From Flavilitoribacter nigricans DSM 23189 = NBRC 102662 (GTDB lineage Bacteria; Bacteroidota; Bacteroidia; Chitinophagales; Saprospiraceae): 64,000 nucleotides of DNA. Location: the NCBI RefSeq assembly GCF_002646595.1, contig NZ_PDUD01000021.1:186001-250000 (forward strand), written 5' to 3'. This document shows positions 8,494 through 17,275 of the stretch, one piece after another. The notes under the pieces were generated by a model. That model was not told where the DNA came from, searched no databases, and saw only the letters and a list, made by a program, of their open reading frames with translations. Within the stretch, counting starts at the first letter, position 1. Each line of letters opens with the position of its first letter. The position numbers and the translations under genes are program-made.

Positions 8494-10839
8494 ATGAAAA
8501 AACGGAATAACATCAAGGTAGTTTATATCGGCAATTATCCTCCCCGGCAATGCGGTATCGGCACCTTTACCGAAAACCTGGTGAGGTCCATAACGCAGGC
8601 GGCGCATCAATCCGATTGTGTGCTGAACACAGAAGTCATCGCTATGAACAACGGGGTTGCCCACACCTATCCGGACATCGTCAGCCGCACTATCCAGGAA
8701 GATACCCTGCCGCATTACCTGCAGGCAGCTGATTACATCAACCGGGAAGCGGATGCCTGTATTATCCAGCATGAATACGGCATCTTTGGTGGCGACCACG
8801 GTCGCCATATTCTTCGCCTGGTGGACCGCCTGGAGGTGCCCCTGCTGGTGACCCTGCATACCGTTTTGAAACAGCCGTCGGTCACCCAGCGGCAGATCGT
8901 TCGTCTGTTGGGTGAGAAGGCCCATCAGTTAGTCGTGATGAGCCAGACCGCTAAACAATTCCTGGTGGATTCCTACGGGGTATCGGCCGGGAAAGTGGCC
9001 ATTATCGAACACGGTGTGCCCAATTTTCCACTGGGACCAAAAGAAACCCTGCGCCGGGAGCTGGGCTTTACCGATCAGAAGATCCTGCTCACTTTTGGTC
9101 TGCTGGGACCGGGCAAGGGCATTGAAACGATGATCCGGGCACTGCCCGCAGTAGTGGAAAAGCACCCGGACGTAGCTTACTGGGTACTCGGCAAAACCCA
9201 TCCCAACATTGTGAAAGCGGAAGGAGAACGCTACCGCGAATCCCTCATCGCCATGGCGGAGGAACTCGGCGTGGGTGATCACCTGGTCATGAAAAACGAA
9301 TTTGTGGATGAAGAGACCCTGTTCAACTATCTCCGGGCAACGGATATTTATGTAACCCCATACCCGAATGAGGCTCAGATCACCAGCGGCACCTTATCCT
9401 ACGCAGTAGGAGCCGGTACGCCGGTGGTCTCCACGCCCTATTGGCACGCTCAGGAATTACTGGCCGATGGAAGAGGCCGGTATTTTGACTTTAGGAATGC
9501 GGATCAATTGGCGGAAACCCTGATCGACCTGTTCAATCAGAAGAGCGAACTGACGAAGATCTCGACACTTGCCGCCAGCTATGGGAACACCCTAAAATGG
9601 TTCCGGAAAGGGCAGGAATACCTGGATATTATCCAGGATGCCCTGGACCATACTCCCCAGCTTTCGATCCGCCCCGGTCCGAACCGGGAGGGCGTGGAAC
9701 TGCCTCCGCTTAACTTTGAACACCTGATCAATATGACGGACAGTACCGGGGTGATCCAACACGCCAAATACGCCATTCCCAACTTCCGGGAAGGCTACTG
9801 TCTGGATGATAATGCGAGAGCGCTGTTGCTGGGAGCTATGGCTTACCGGCAGGGCAACCGGCAACTGGAAAGTGTGATCCGGTCCTCGCTCAGCTATCTG
9901 TATTATGTACAGCGGGAAGATGGCCAGTTTCGGAATTTTGTCAGTTATGACCGCCGTTTCCTGGATGAAACGGGCTCGGAAGATGCTTTCGGACGGGCGA
10001 TCTGGGCTCTGGGGTACGCGCTGGCCAATCCGCCCGGCGAAGAACACGAACCGCTGATCCGTGAACTGTACTACCGGGCATTCGATCAGATGGAAAATCT
10101 GGGTTCGCTTCGGGCCATGGCCTATTCGCTGCTGGGGATCTGTTCCTACCTGGAAAGATATCCGGAAGACGAAAGGAATCTGAGTCAACTCCGGCGTCTG
10201 CAACAGCGAATGGTGCGGGAGTACCAAAGTAGCGCAACGGACACCTGGCCCTGGTACGAAACGGTTTTGGCCTACGGGAACGGCCTGCTGCCCCTGGCCC
10301 TGATCCGTACGCTGGATTATTCAGATGATCCCGAAGTGCGGGAAGTCGCTTTCCGGTCAATTAATTTTTTAACGGAGATCACTTTGCAGGAAGGTTACCT
10401 GCGGCCGGTTGGCTGTAATCCGTTTTACCGCCGGGGAGAGGAACTGTGCTATTACGATCAGCAACCCATCGATGCGATGGCGATGGTCCTCCTGTACGAT
10501 CGGGCCTACCGGCAAACGCTGCAAACGGCGTTTTTTGACCGGGCCTGGGTCTGTTTCGAATGGTTCACAGGGAAAAATGATCTGGGGCTACCGCTGTATA
10601 ATGCGAATAACGGAGGGTGCTACGACGGGCTCATGGCGGATGGCATCAACCTCAATCAGGGAGCAGAAAGCACGATCGCCTACCTGATCGCCCGCTTAAC
10701 GATGGAAGAACTGCAGCGTCAGCGGAAAGTAGAGATCAAAGAAGTGCTCCAACGAAGTGGACATAAACACCTGGAAAATAAAGATGCCGCTCTGGTCCGG
10801 ATCTACCGGCGGAAGCGCGTGTCGTATATGAAAGATTAA
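8494..10839 (+). CDS. Two-domain protein: GT4 glycosyltransferase fused to an (alpha/alpha)6-type domain
   Basis: 781 residues. Residues about 8-380 form a GT-B glycosyltransferase of family 4: the NYPPRQCGIGTFTENL donor/acceptor start, LVTLHTVL, the GPGKGIETMIRALP phosphate-binding region and GAGTPVVSTPYWHAQELL near 305-325. Residues about 405-760 look like an all-helical glycosidase-type toroid with the motifs YCLDDNARALLLGAMAY, DTWPWYETVLAYGNG and NQGAESTIAYL. I recognise this second domain as one that recurs behind GT4 enzymes, but not by reaction. No signal peptide, so cytoplasmic. It lies 25 bases ahead of a second GT4 and next to a convergent GH130 gene, which suggests joint synthesis and phosphorolysis of a mannoside-type glycan. 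The substrate is inferred, not shown. Confidence 0.82.
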   Translation: MKKRNNIKVVYIGNYPPRQCGIGTFTENLVRSITQAAHQSDCVLNTEVIAMNNGVAHTYPDIVSRTIQEDTLPHYLQAADYINREADACIIQHEYGIFGGDHGRHILRLVDRLEVPLLVTLHTVLKQPSVTQRQIVRLLGEKAHQLVVMSQTAKQFLVDSYGVSAGKVAIIEHGVPNFPLGPKETLRRELGFTDQKILLTFGLLGPGKGIETMIRALPAVVEKHPDVAYWVLGKTHPNIVKAEGERYRESLIAMAEELGVGDHLVMKNEFVDEETLFNYLRATDIYVTPYPNEAQITSGTLSYAVGAGTPVVSTPYWHAQELLADGRGRYFDFRNADQLAETLIDLFNQKSELTKISTLAASYGNTLKWFRKGQEYLDIIQDALDHTPQLSIRPGPNREGVELPPLNFEHLINMTDSTGVIQHAKYAIPNFREGYCLDDNARALLLGAMAYRQGNRQLESVIRSSLSYLYYVQREDGQFRNFVSYDRRFLDETGSEDAFGRAIWALGYALANPPGEEHEPLIRELYYRAFDQMENLGSLRAMAYSLLGICSYLERYPEDERNLSQLRRLQQRMVREYQSSATDTWPWYETVLAYGNGLLPLALIRTLDYSDDPEVREVAFRSINFLTEITLQEGYLRPVGCNPFYRRGEELCYYDQQPIDAMAMVLLYDRAYRQTLQTAFFDRAWVCFEWFTGKNDLGLPLYNANNGGCYDGLMADGINLNQGAESTIAYLIARLTMEELQRQRKVEIKEVLQRSGHKHLENKDAALVRIYRRKRVSYMKD

Positions 10840-10864
10840 GTATTAATCTCAACAACAAGAACAA

Positions 10865-11890
10865 ATGAAGGTTGCTGTACTTGCTCCCATTGCGTGGCGT
10901 ACGCCTCCGCGGCGATACGGCCCCTGGGAGCAGGTCGCAGCCAATGTCGCCGATGGTATGGTGGCGGCGGGGCTGGATGTGACCCTGTTTGCCACCGCGG
11001 ATTCCTTTACCGATGGTAAGTTACAGGCAATCGTCCCCAAAGGCTATGCGGAGACGCCGGAGGCCGATCCGAAAGTTCTGGAATATCAGCACATCAGTTT
11101 CGCCATGGAACAGGCTGGTGATTTTGATCTCATCCACAACCATTTCGATTTCATGCCGTTGGCCTATTCCCGCCTTATTTCCACTCCGATCATTACGACA
11201 ATCCACGGCTTTTCTTCGCCGAAGATCCTGCCCGTTTACCAGCGTTTCAACGATATCGGGCATTATGTATCCATCAGCGGTGCGGACCGGAGTCCGGAAC
11301 TGGATTATATCGGTACCGTTTACAATGGGATCGATACGGATGATTTTACCTTCAACGCCAAGCCGGAGGATTACCTCCTTTATTTCGGCCGTATACATCC
11401 GGACAAAGGGACCTCAGAAGCCGTGCAGATTGCACAGCTCAGCGAAAGGAGGCTGATCATTTCCGGTCTGATTCAGGACCAGGATTATTTTGACCGCCGG
11501 ATCGCCCCCTATCTGGACGATGAACAGATCATGTACGTCGGAAACTCCGGCCCGGAAAAACGGGATGAACTGCTGTCGGGGGCACTGGCATTGCTCCATC
11601 CCATCAGCTTTGAAGAACCGTTCGGACTGAGCGTGGCCGAGGCCATGTGCTGCGGCACGCCCGTGGTGGCTTTTAAAAAAGGATCGATGCCGGAACTGAT
11701 CGAAAACGGAAAAACCGGCTTTCTGGTAAAAGACGTGGACGCCGCTGTAGCGGTAATCGAAAAGATAGGCGGTATCTCCCGGCATTACACCGCCAAAAGA
11801 GCCCGGAAACTTTTTTCCCGTGAGCGGATGATCGAGGATTATCTGCAGCTCTACGAGGAGGTCCTCCGGGCCCGGGTTTTGTACACCTGA
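10865..11890 (+). CDS. Glycosyltransferase family 4 protein
   Basis: 341 residues, a complete single-domain GT-B enzyme. It opens with MKVAVLAPIAWRTPP and an RRYGPWEQVAANVADG segment lining the donor cleft. It then shows HNHFDFMPL, TIHGF, the VYNGID hinge (152-157), LLYFGRIHPDKG and the E-x7-E motif EPFGLSVAE at 251-259, which in family 4 contacts the nucleotide sugar. Retaining transfer from a nucleotide sugar in the cytoplasm is expected; donor and acceptor are not visible. It starts 25 bases after the GT4 fusion gene, so the two are probably co-transcribed. The convergent GH130 gene ends 39 bases from its stop. Confidence 0.9.
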   Translation: MKVAVLAPIAWRTPPRRYGPWEQVAANVADGMVAAGLDVTLFATADSFTDGKLQAIVPKGYAETPEADPKVLEYQHISFAMEQAGDFDLIHNHFDFMPLAYSRLISTPIITTIHGFSSPKILPVYQRFNDIGHYVSISGADRSPELDYIGTVYNGIDTDDFTFNAKPEDYLLYFGRIHPDKGTSEAVQIAQLSERRLIISGLIQDQDYFDRRIAPYLDDEQIMYVGNSGPEKRDELLSGALALLHPISFEEPFGLSVAEAMCCGTPVVAFKKGSMPELIENGKTGFLVKDVDAAVAVIEKIGGISRHYTAKRARKLFSRERMIEDYLQLYEEVLRARVLYT

Positions 11891-11929
11891 TCGGGTGATA
11901 ATCCTTATCCCAAATTCCTGAAATTACAC

Positions 11930-13393
11930 CTAACCTCTCACTAACTTATCCAACAACTGATCCAGCGGTACGCTCATAAAGGTAGATGCGTAATCGGACA
12001 TCGCATAGGGAACGATCAGTTCGCCGTGTGAGATAATACTGCCGCAGGAATATACCACGTTCGGCACATAGCCTTCCCGCTCTTCCTCATTGGGGTAGAG
12101 TAGGGGCTCCTCCAGGCGGGCGATCACCTTGGAAGGATCATCCAGATCCAGGAGGCAGGCGCCGAGAGAATACCGGCGCATCGGACCTACCCCGTGGGTG
12201 ATCAGCAACCAGCCCTGGTCCGTTTCGATCGGAGAACCGCAGTTCCCAATCTGGACCAGTTCCCAGGGATGTACCGGCGTTTGCAACAGTTTGGGATTTT
12301 CCCATACCGTCAGCCGATCCGAGAACATAATGTAATTGTTGGTGCCGTCGATCCGGGCCAGCATAACGTACTGACCGTTGACCTGACGCGGGAACAGCGC
12401 CAAATTCTTGTTCTGTGCGCCTTCACCGTATATGGGTTTCACCTTAAAATCGAGGAAGTCTTCGGTATAGATGAGTTTGGGCAGTATGGTATAGCCGTCG
12501 TAGGCGGTATACGTGGCGTAGTAGGCGACCCGTCCGTCCGGATACACAAAACGAACGAAGCGGGCATCTTCGATTCCCCGGCTTTCCCAGGCACTGTGGG
12601 GAAAGATCACCCGTTCGGAAATATCCGTATCCCGGGAGAATTTCAGTTCGTGGTGGGCTTCGGCCAGCCAGAGGATCTCTTCGGCCTCGGGGCTGTTGTC
12701 CACAATATCCGGATAGGTTTCCCGGGTGCGGTGGATCAGGTCCCGCAGCTGGTTATAATTGAAGGTCTCGGGCAATTCATTGATGATCAGTTCGAAGATC
12801 TGCTCCGGCAACTGCATCTCCCGCAGCTTGTTGGCGAACGTGGTTTTTTGGTAAATATGTTCCTGGATCACTTCGGCTTCTTCGAGGCGGTTGGCCGGCG
12901 GGGCCAGATAAAGCTCGTTGTGCTGATCGATGGTCAGGTGCCGGAACTCAATGGAGGAAATGTGTCCTTCACCGGTAGCGCGCATACTGGCGATGACCCG
13001 CAGTTCTCCTTCGGCCAGTCCCGACTGGTCGGGGGACACAATGAGAGAAGGATTGAAAAAAGCCGCGGACTCAATGGAGTACTCGTGGGTGAAATAAGCA
13101 CCGATGAGCAGCCGCTGTGACTCCGAAAGGGTCTCGACCGATCGCTCCATATCCTTTAGCAGATGACTGACTTTTTTGAAATGACGCTCGAAGATCTCCG
13201 TGACATTGCGATGTCTCCAGGCGAAATCGCGGAGTACCTGATTCAGCGTGGTGGCCACCAGGGCATCATCCATGCGTAGTACCTGGGCGATCAGGATGCG
13301 GGCTTGTTCATCGTTTTTATAAAAGAAGCGGGCGATCACCCGGGTCATATCGGATGGAATGCGTAGGCTTTTGCGTTTGACCGGTATCTTCAT
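11930..13393 (-). CDS. Glycoside hydrolase family 130 protein (mannoside phosphorylase type)
   Basis: 487 residues. The five-bladed propeller of GH130 is recognisable from ESRGIEDARF at 270-279 (with the likely catalytic acid Asp276), AYYATYTAYDG, KNLALFPRQVNGQYVMLARIDG, QIGNCGSPIETDQGWLLITHGVGPMRRYSLGACLLDLDDP and the closing YSCGSIISHGELIVPYAMSD. About 100 residues of helical N-terminal extension precede the first blade. Family members phosphorolyse beta-mannosides to alpha-mannose 1-phosphate or hydrolyse beta-1,2-mannosides; which applies here cannot be read. No signal peptide, so intracellular. Being convergent with two GT4 genes, it may degrade the glycan that they build. Confidence 0.9.
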   Translation of the reverse strand: MKIPVKRKSLRIPSDMTRVIARFFYKNDEQARILIAQVLRMDDALVATTLNQVLRDFAWRHRNVTEIFERHFKKVSHLLKDMERSVETLSESQRLLIGAYFTHEYSIESAAFFNPSLIVSPDQSGLAEGELRVIASMRATGEGHISSIEFRHLTIDQHNELYLAPPANRLEEAEVIQEHIYQKTTFANKLREMQLPEQIFELIINELPETFNYNQLRDLIHRTRETYPDIVDNSPEAEEILWLAEAHHELKFSRDTDISERVIFPHSAWESRGIEDARFVRFVYPDGRVAYYATYTAYDGYTILPKLIYTEDFLDFKVKPIYGEGAQNKNLALFPRQVNGQYVMLARIDGTNNYIMFSDRLTVWENPKLLQTPVHPWELVQIGNCGSPIETDQGWLLITHGVGPMRRYSLGACLLDLDDPSKVIARLEEPLLYPNEEEREGYVPNVVYSCGSIISHGELIVPYAMSDYASTFMSVPLDQLLDKLVRG

Positions 13394-13575
13394 TCGGTTA
13401 CGGGCTGTTTTGGGTTTATAATTCCTTCATAGAACCCGCATTTTTGGCTGAGGTTTGGTTTTATCAGTAAGAGTGAGCAGATTTTCCACGGGGCGAAATC
13501 CGGATCCGGTAGAGGCGGCGGGCCGATCAGTTCGGTATGGGGTAATACACCCTGGTCAAAAATGGAACAAAGTCC

Positions 13576-13583
13576 TAAATTTG
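13576..13583 (+). promoter_or_regulatory. Candidate Bacteroidota -7 box
   Basis: TAAATTTG fits the TAnnTTTG -7 consensus of Bacteroidota primary sigma promoters. It ends only 4 bases before the ATG at 13588. If it is real, transcription would start at about that ATG, so translation would be leaderless or would begin at the in-frame ATG pair at 13624/13627. No clear TTTG -33 box is seen at the right distance. Confidence 0.35.
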
Positions 13584-13587
13584 CCCA

Positions 13588-14151
13588 ATGATCAGATATT
13601 TTTTTCCGGAAAGTCGGCTGTTGATGATGACGGTACTGTTCCTGTCTGGCATGTTTGGGGGAACGGCCACCCAATTGCTGGCCCAGAAGGTCGAAATGGA
13701 AGAACGGGTTTCCGCCGATGAATTCCCGCCGGACGCTCTTCGGGAAGTCCGGGTACGCTATCCGAATGGCCGCCGGATGAAACTCTACCGGGAAAGATCA
13801 AACGCCGATTCGCTGACCTACGAGGCCAAACTGCTGGCCGACGGCTACTGGTACAGTGTGGAATTCTTTCCGGACGGCAGCCTGCTGGATATCGAAAAAA
13901 AGATAAAGTTCAGCTCTTTACCGACCACTGTGCGGGGGCGTATTCAAACGCGCTGGCAGGAAGATTTCCGAAAATACAAAGTGGTGAAATGCCAAGAGCA
14001 GCGTGCGGACGGTACGATCCGTTATGAGATCGAAGTGCGGGGGAAGGGAGCGGAGCGGACGGCCTTCTATCAGTATTTGTTCCGCGCCGACGGGACCTTT
14101 GTTCACCTGGAAAAAATAGCATTGCGCCCCAGCGACATGACGCTTTATTAA
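13588..14151 (+). CDS. Exported PepSY-like domain protein
   Basis: 187 residues from the ATG at 13588, or about 175 if translation starts at 13624 or 13627. A hydrophobic N-terminus (MMTVLFLSGMFGGTATQLLAQ) is a likely signal peptide. The mature part has alternating strands (VRVRYPNGRRMKLYRERSNADSLTYEAKLLADGYWYSVEFFPDGSLLDIEKKIKF), the strand pattern of the small PepSY-like/DUF2874 periplasmic proteins of Bacteroidota. Its stop overlaps nothing, and the next gene starts at the very next base, so the two are translationally coupled. The function is unknown; a periplasmic partner of the following beta-barrel is a reasonable inference. Confidence 0.65.
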   Translation: MIRYFFPESRLLMMTVLFLSGMFGGTATQLLAQKVEMEERVSADEFPPDALREVRVRYPNGRRMKLYRERSNADSLTYEAKLLADGYWYSVEFFPDGSLLDIEKKIKFSSLPTTVRGRIQTRWQEDFRKYKVVKCQEQRADGTIRYEIEVRGKGAERTAFYQYLFRADGTFVHLEKIALRPSDMTLY

Positions 14152-14862
14152 ATGATGAACTGGAAATTGCTTCTGGCCCTCGCGGTTGTACTTCCCGCCT
14201 CCTTATCCGCTCAGGATGTTCAGTTGTACGGTACCATTCCGATGGTGTTGGTGAAAAAAGAAGTGAACGAACAGACGGGGTTTTCTACGGCCCTGTCCAG
14301 TGAGATTAATGGGATCGATCGACGGATCGCCGATCGCCGGTACACCGCCAAAGTGATGAACCTCAATCTGGAGTCTGCACTGTCTTACGATGCCAATCCC
14401 AATTTCAATCTGACCGCCGGCTTGCTTTTCCGCCTGCGTGACCCTTTCAACGGCACTTCCATCGAACTGCGCCCCTGGCAACAGGTGACCGTGATCCACC
14501 GGCTGGGAAAATACCGCCTGCGCAATCGCCTGCGGACCGAAGAGCGCTGGACCGGTCGGAACCTGGATTTCGATCTACGACTGCGTTACCGCATTTCCAC
14601 GGACTTTCCTTTGGAAGGGGAGCGGCTGGACAGCCGGGAGTTCTACCTGAACGTATCCACCGAAGCCCTCATCACGCCTACCGGAATGCGGGCTTTTTAT
14701 TTCTGGGAAAGCCGCACCTATCTTGGGCTGGGATATCAACTGAACGAGCGCCAGCGGCTGGAACCGGCTTTGGATTTTCGGAGCCGCCGTCGTGATGACC
14801 TGGGAAACCGGCGCAATTTCCTCTTCTTCCGGCTGGTTTGGGTGACGAAAGTGGGGGCGTGA
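14152..14862 (+). CDS. DUF2490 family outer-membrane beta-barrel protein
   Basis: 236 residues beginning directly after the preceding stop codon (TAA then ATG). Signal peptide at about 1-20 (LLALAVVLPASLSAQ). The mature protein is a series of amphipathic strands with aromatic ends (YRLRNRLRTEERW, FDLRLRYRIS, RAFYFWESRTYLGLGYQLNERQRLEPALDF) ending in FRLVWV near the C-terminus, as in the DUF2490 barrels of Bacteroidota. No transport substrate is known for the family. Immediate coupling to the PepSY-like gene suggests a two-gene envelope unit. Confidence 0.75.
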   Translation: MMNWKLLLALAVVLPASLSAQDVQLYGTIPMVLVKKEVNEQTGFSTALSSEINGIDRRIADRRYTAKVMNLNLESALSYDANPNFNLTAGLLFRLRDPFNGTSIELRPWQQVTVIHRLGKYRLRNRLRTEERWTGRNLDFDLRLRYRISTDFPLEGERLDSREFYLNVSTEALITPTGMRAFYFWESRTYLGLGYQLNERQRLEPALDFRSRRRDDLGNRRNFLFFRLVWVTKVGA

Positions 14863-14905
14863 TTGCTGAAAATGCTTGTATATTGCCGATCCTAAAGCCT
14901 GAGCG

Positions 14906-16336
14906 ATGCTAGAAAAAAAACACTTCCAGCGGGATGCGACCAAAGTAATGGAATGGATCGATGATTATTTCGCCCAACTCGAGTCTCTGCCCGTTAAATC
15001 CAAAGTTAAACCGAAAGCGATATACGAGCAGATACCAGCTGCTCCTCCCGAAAGTTCGGAGGATCTGGATCAGATCCTGCAGGACCTGAGCGAAGTGATC
15101 GTGCCGGGGATCACCCACTGGCAACATCCCAACTTTCACGCCTATTTCCCGGCCAACAGTTCACTTGAATCCGTGCTGGCGGAATTTATCACGGCGGCTA
15201 TCGGGGCCCAGTGCATGATCTGGGATACTTCACCCGCTGCGGCCGAATTGGAAGAACGGGTCATGGAATGGCTCCGCGATGCCATGGGCCTGCCGGCAAA
15301 TTTTGAAGGGGTTATTCAGGATACGGCCTCTTCTGCTACTCTGGTGGCCATCCTGACCGCCCGGGAGGTCAAAACGGATTTTCGGGCCAATGAGGATGGC
15401 GTTCCGAACAATCTGCGTGTCTATTGCTCAACGGAAACCCACTCCTCCATCGAGAAAGCCGTCGGGATCTCCGGGATCGGAAAGAAAAACCTGGTGAAGA
15501 TCCCGGTAGACGAAAAAATGCGCCTGCGGGCTGATCTGCTGGAAGCCCGGATCCGGGAAGACCTGGAAAATGGCCTGGTACCCTGTTGTGTGGTAGCTGC
15601 TATTGGTACCACCGGTACCGTGGCGGTGGATCCGCTGCCGGAACTGGCCGCGATCTGTGAACAATATGGCGTCTGGCTTCATGTAGACGCCGCCTACGCC
15701 GGTACTGCTCTACTGCTGCCGGAATACCAGTGGATGATCGAAGGTATTGATCGCGCGGATAGTTTCGTATTCAATCCCCACAAGTGGATGTTTACCAACT
15801 TTGACTGTACCGCTTATTTTGTAAAGGATGTGGACGTACTGATCCGGGCTTTTGAGGTGTTACCGGAATATCTGAAAACCAAAAGCCGGGGGCTGGTGAA
15901 TGACTACCGGGACTGGGGGATCCCGCTGGGGCGCCGGTTTCGGGCGCTGAAGTTGTGGTTCGTGATCCGGAGTTTCGGTATGGAAGGGCTGCGTAAGAAA
16001 CTGCGGCACCATATTGCACTGAACGAAAAGTTCGCCGCTGCGATCGGAGAGCACCCGGAATTTGAGTTGGTCATTCCGCCATTTCTCAATTACTGTGCTT
16101 TCCGTTGGGTTCCGCAAAACGAAACGGACGAGGCTCGGCTGAATGCGTGCAACGAGCAACTGCTGGATACGATCAATAAAAGCGGAAAACTTTTTCTGTC
16201 GCACACCAAGATCGGAGGGAAATATGTGCTGCGGATGGTGATCGGCCAGACCTATGTGGAGGAGCGACACGTACTGCAAGCCCTGGAAATACTCCGGGAA
16301 GCCACTAAAATGGTGCCTTTAGGGCGTCCAAACTAG
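14906..16336 (+). CDS. Group II PLP-dependent amino acid decarboxylase (aromatic-amino-acid type)
   Basis: 476 residues, full length for the family. The PLP lysine is Lys293 in NPHKWMFTNFDC, the pyridine-nitrogen aspartate is Asp261 in VDAAYAG, and the stacking histidine is His179 in CSTETHSSIEKA. The pattern HPNFHAYFPANSSLESVLAE near the start is that of aromatic-L-amino-acid decarboxylases. Tyr322 in LPEYLK corresponds to the mobile-loop tyrosine that protonates the quinonoid in true decarboxylases; its replacement by Phe marks aldehyde synthases, so decarboxylation to an arylamine is expected. The substrate (Trp, Tyr, Phe or DOPA) cannot be read. It is a cytoplasmic single gene following the DUF2490 gene after 43 bases. 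Confidence 0.9.
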   Translation: MLEKKHFQRDATKVMEWIDDYFAQLESLPVKSKVKPKAIYEQIPAAPPESSEDLDQILQDLSEVIVPGITHWQHPNFHAYFPANSSLESVLAEFITAAIGAQCMIWDTSPAAAELEERVMEWLRDAMGLPANFEGVIQDTASSATLVAILTAREVKTDFRANEDGVPNNLRVYCSTETHSSIEKAVGISGIGKKNLVKIPVDEKMRLRADLLEARIREDLENGLVPCCVVAAIGTTGTVAVDPLPELAAICEQYGVWLHVDAAYAGTALLLPEYQWMIEGIDRADSFVFNPHKWMFTNFDCTAYFVKDVDVLIRAFEVLPEYLKTKSRGLVNDYRDWGIPLGRRFRALKLWFVIRSFGMEGLRKKLRHHIALNEKFAAAIGEHPEFELVIPPFLNYCAFRWVPQNETDEARLNACNEQLLDTINKSGKLFLSHTKIGGKYVLRMVIGQTYVEERHVLQALEILREATKMVPLGRPN

Positions 16337-16493
16337 TCATTAAACTGACGAACTTACAATTGAATTAGTCAGATTAAGGACATATATCAATTTTTCAGTA
16401 GTTTTGAAATTACACCTGTGCTGTTTAAAATTCGGTCTGTCTGAACGAATATTTGGAAATTGAATTAGTATTTCATGAACCTATGTATACAGT
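16337..16493. promoter_or_regulatory. AT-rich leader of the orphan LytTR gene with a 12-base direct repeat
   Basis: 157 AT-rich bases between the decarboxylase stop and the response regulator. AATTGAATTAGT occurs at 16358-16369 and again at 16458-16469, exactly 100 bases apart. LytTR proteins bind paired direct repeats, though usually more closely spaced, so autoregulation is only a possibility. Confidence 0.35.
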
Positions 16494-17240
16494 ATGATCA
16501 GGGTTGTAATTGTGGATGACGAACAGGCTACCCGGAATCTCCTAAAACAGTTGTTTAAGGATTATTTTCCGGATGTTCAATTGATTGGGGAAGCGGACGA
16601 TGTTGCCAGCGGTGTGGAGTTGTTGAAAAAAGAAACTCCGGACCTGCTGTTATTGGATATTCAAATGCCGGACGGAAGTGGTTTTGATCTGTTGAACCAG
16701 TTCCGGAACCCCGGATTTCAACTCATATTCGTTACTGCCTTTGATAAATTTGCCCTCAAGGCATTTGATTACAATGCCATCGATTACCTGTTAAAACCAC
16801 TGGATCCTAAATCGCTGAGAAAGGCGATCGATAAAATTCACCGAAACTCAGACCGGGCACTGGAGCCACGCCTGAAAGGTATGATGGACATGCTGGAGAC
16901 GAGGCAGACCCAGCGAATTGCCTTGTCCTCGGCCGAAGGTTATGCTTTTTACAGTCTGGAGGAGATCGTCCGTTTGGAATCCAGTGGTGGCTACACCACC
17001 TTTTTTGTTGCCGACGGGCAGCGTACCACGGTGGCCAAAACGATTAAAGATTACGAAGAACTGCTGCCGGAAGATATGTTTTTCCGGGTGCACCAATCCC
17101 ACATTGTTGCTTTGCAGTATGTCCGCAAATTTCTGAAAGCGGAGAACGGCCAGGCTTTAATGTCGGACGGATGCAAGATCCCGGTAGCTCGTCGGAAGAA
17201 AGATAAGTTCATCGAATTATTAACTAAGTATACCTTATAG
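16494..17240 (+). CDS. LytTR family response regulator
   Basis: 248 residues. Receiver domain at 1-120 with the acidic pair in VVIVDDE, phosphoacceptor Asp55 in LLLLDIQMPDGSG, Thr in FVTAFDKFALKAF and Lys in YLLKPLD. A LytTR DNA-binding domain at about 150-245 starts at RIALSSAEGYAFYSLEEIVRLES and contains FFRVHQSHIVALQYVRKF. It is a cytoplasmic transcription factor. No histidine kinase is adjacent on either side, so the partner is encoded elsewhere; the kinase at 27.7 kb already has its own regulator. The nearest downstream gene is the secreted esterase at 17276. Confidence 0.93.
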   Translation: MIRVVIVDDEQATRNLLKQLFKDYFPDVQLIGEADDVASGVELLKKETPDLLLLDIQMPDGSGFDLLNQFRNPGFQLIFVTAFDKFALKAFDYNAIDYLLKPLDPKSLRKAIDKIHRNSDRALEPRLKGMMDMLETRQTQRIALSSAEGYAFYSLEEIVRLESSGGYTTFFVADGQRTTVAKTIKDYEELLPEDMFFRVHQSHIVALQYVRKFLKAENGQALMSDGCKIPVARRKKDKFIELLTKYTL

Positions 17241-17275
17241 TTCCTCTTCCATTTTATTTCCAAAAAAAATCATCA

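Noticed and set aside
8204-8494. 96-codon frame upstream of the GT4 fusion gene
   Set aside because: No motif, no clear ribosome site, and it overlaps the likely promoter and start of the glycosyltransferase.
12194-13120. 308-codon plus-strand frame opposite the GH130 gene
   Set aside because: The minus strand carries conserved GH130 motifs throughout; the plus frame is a shadow produced by codon bias.
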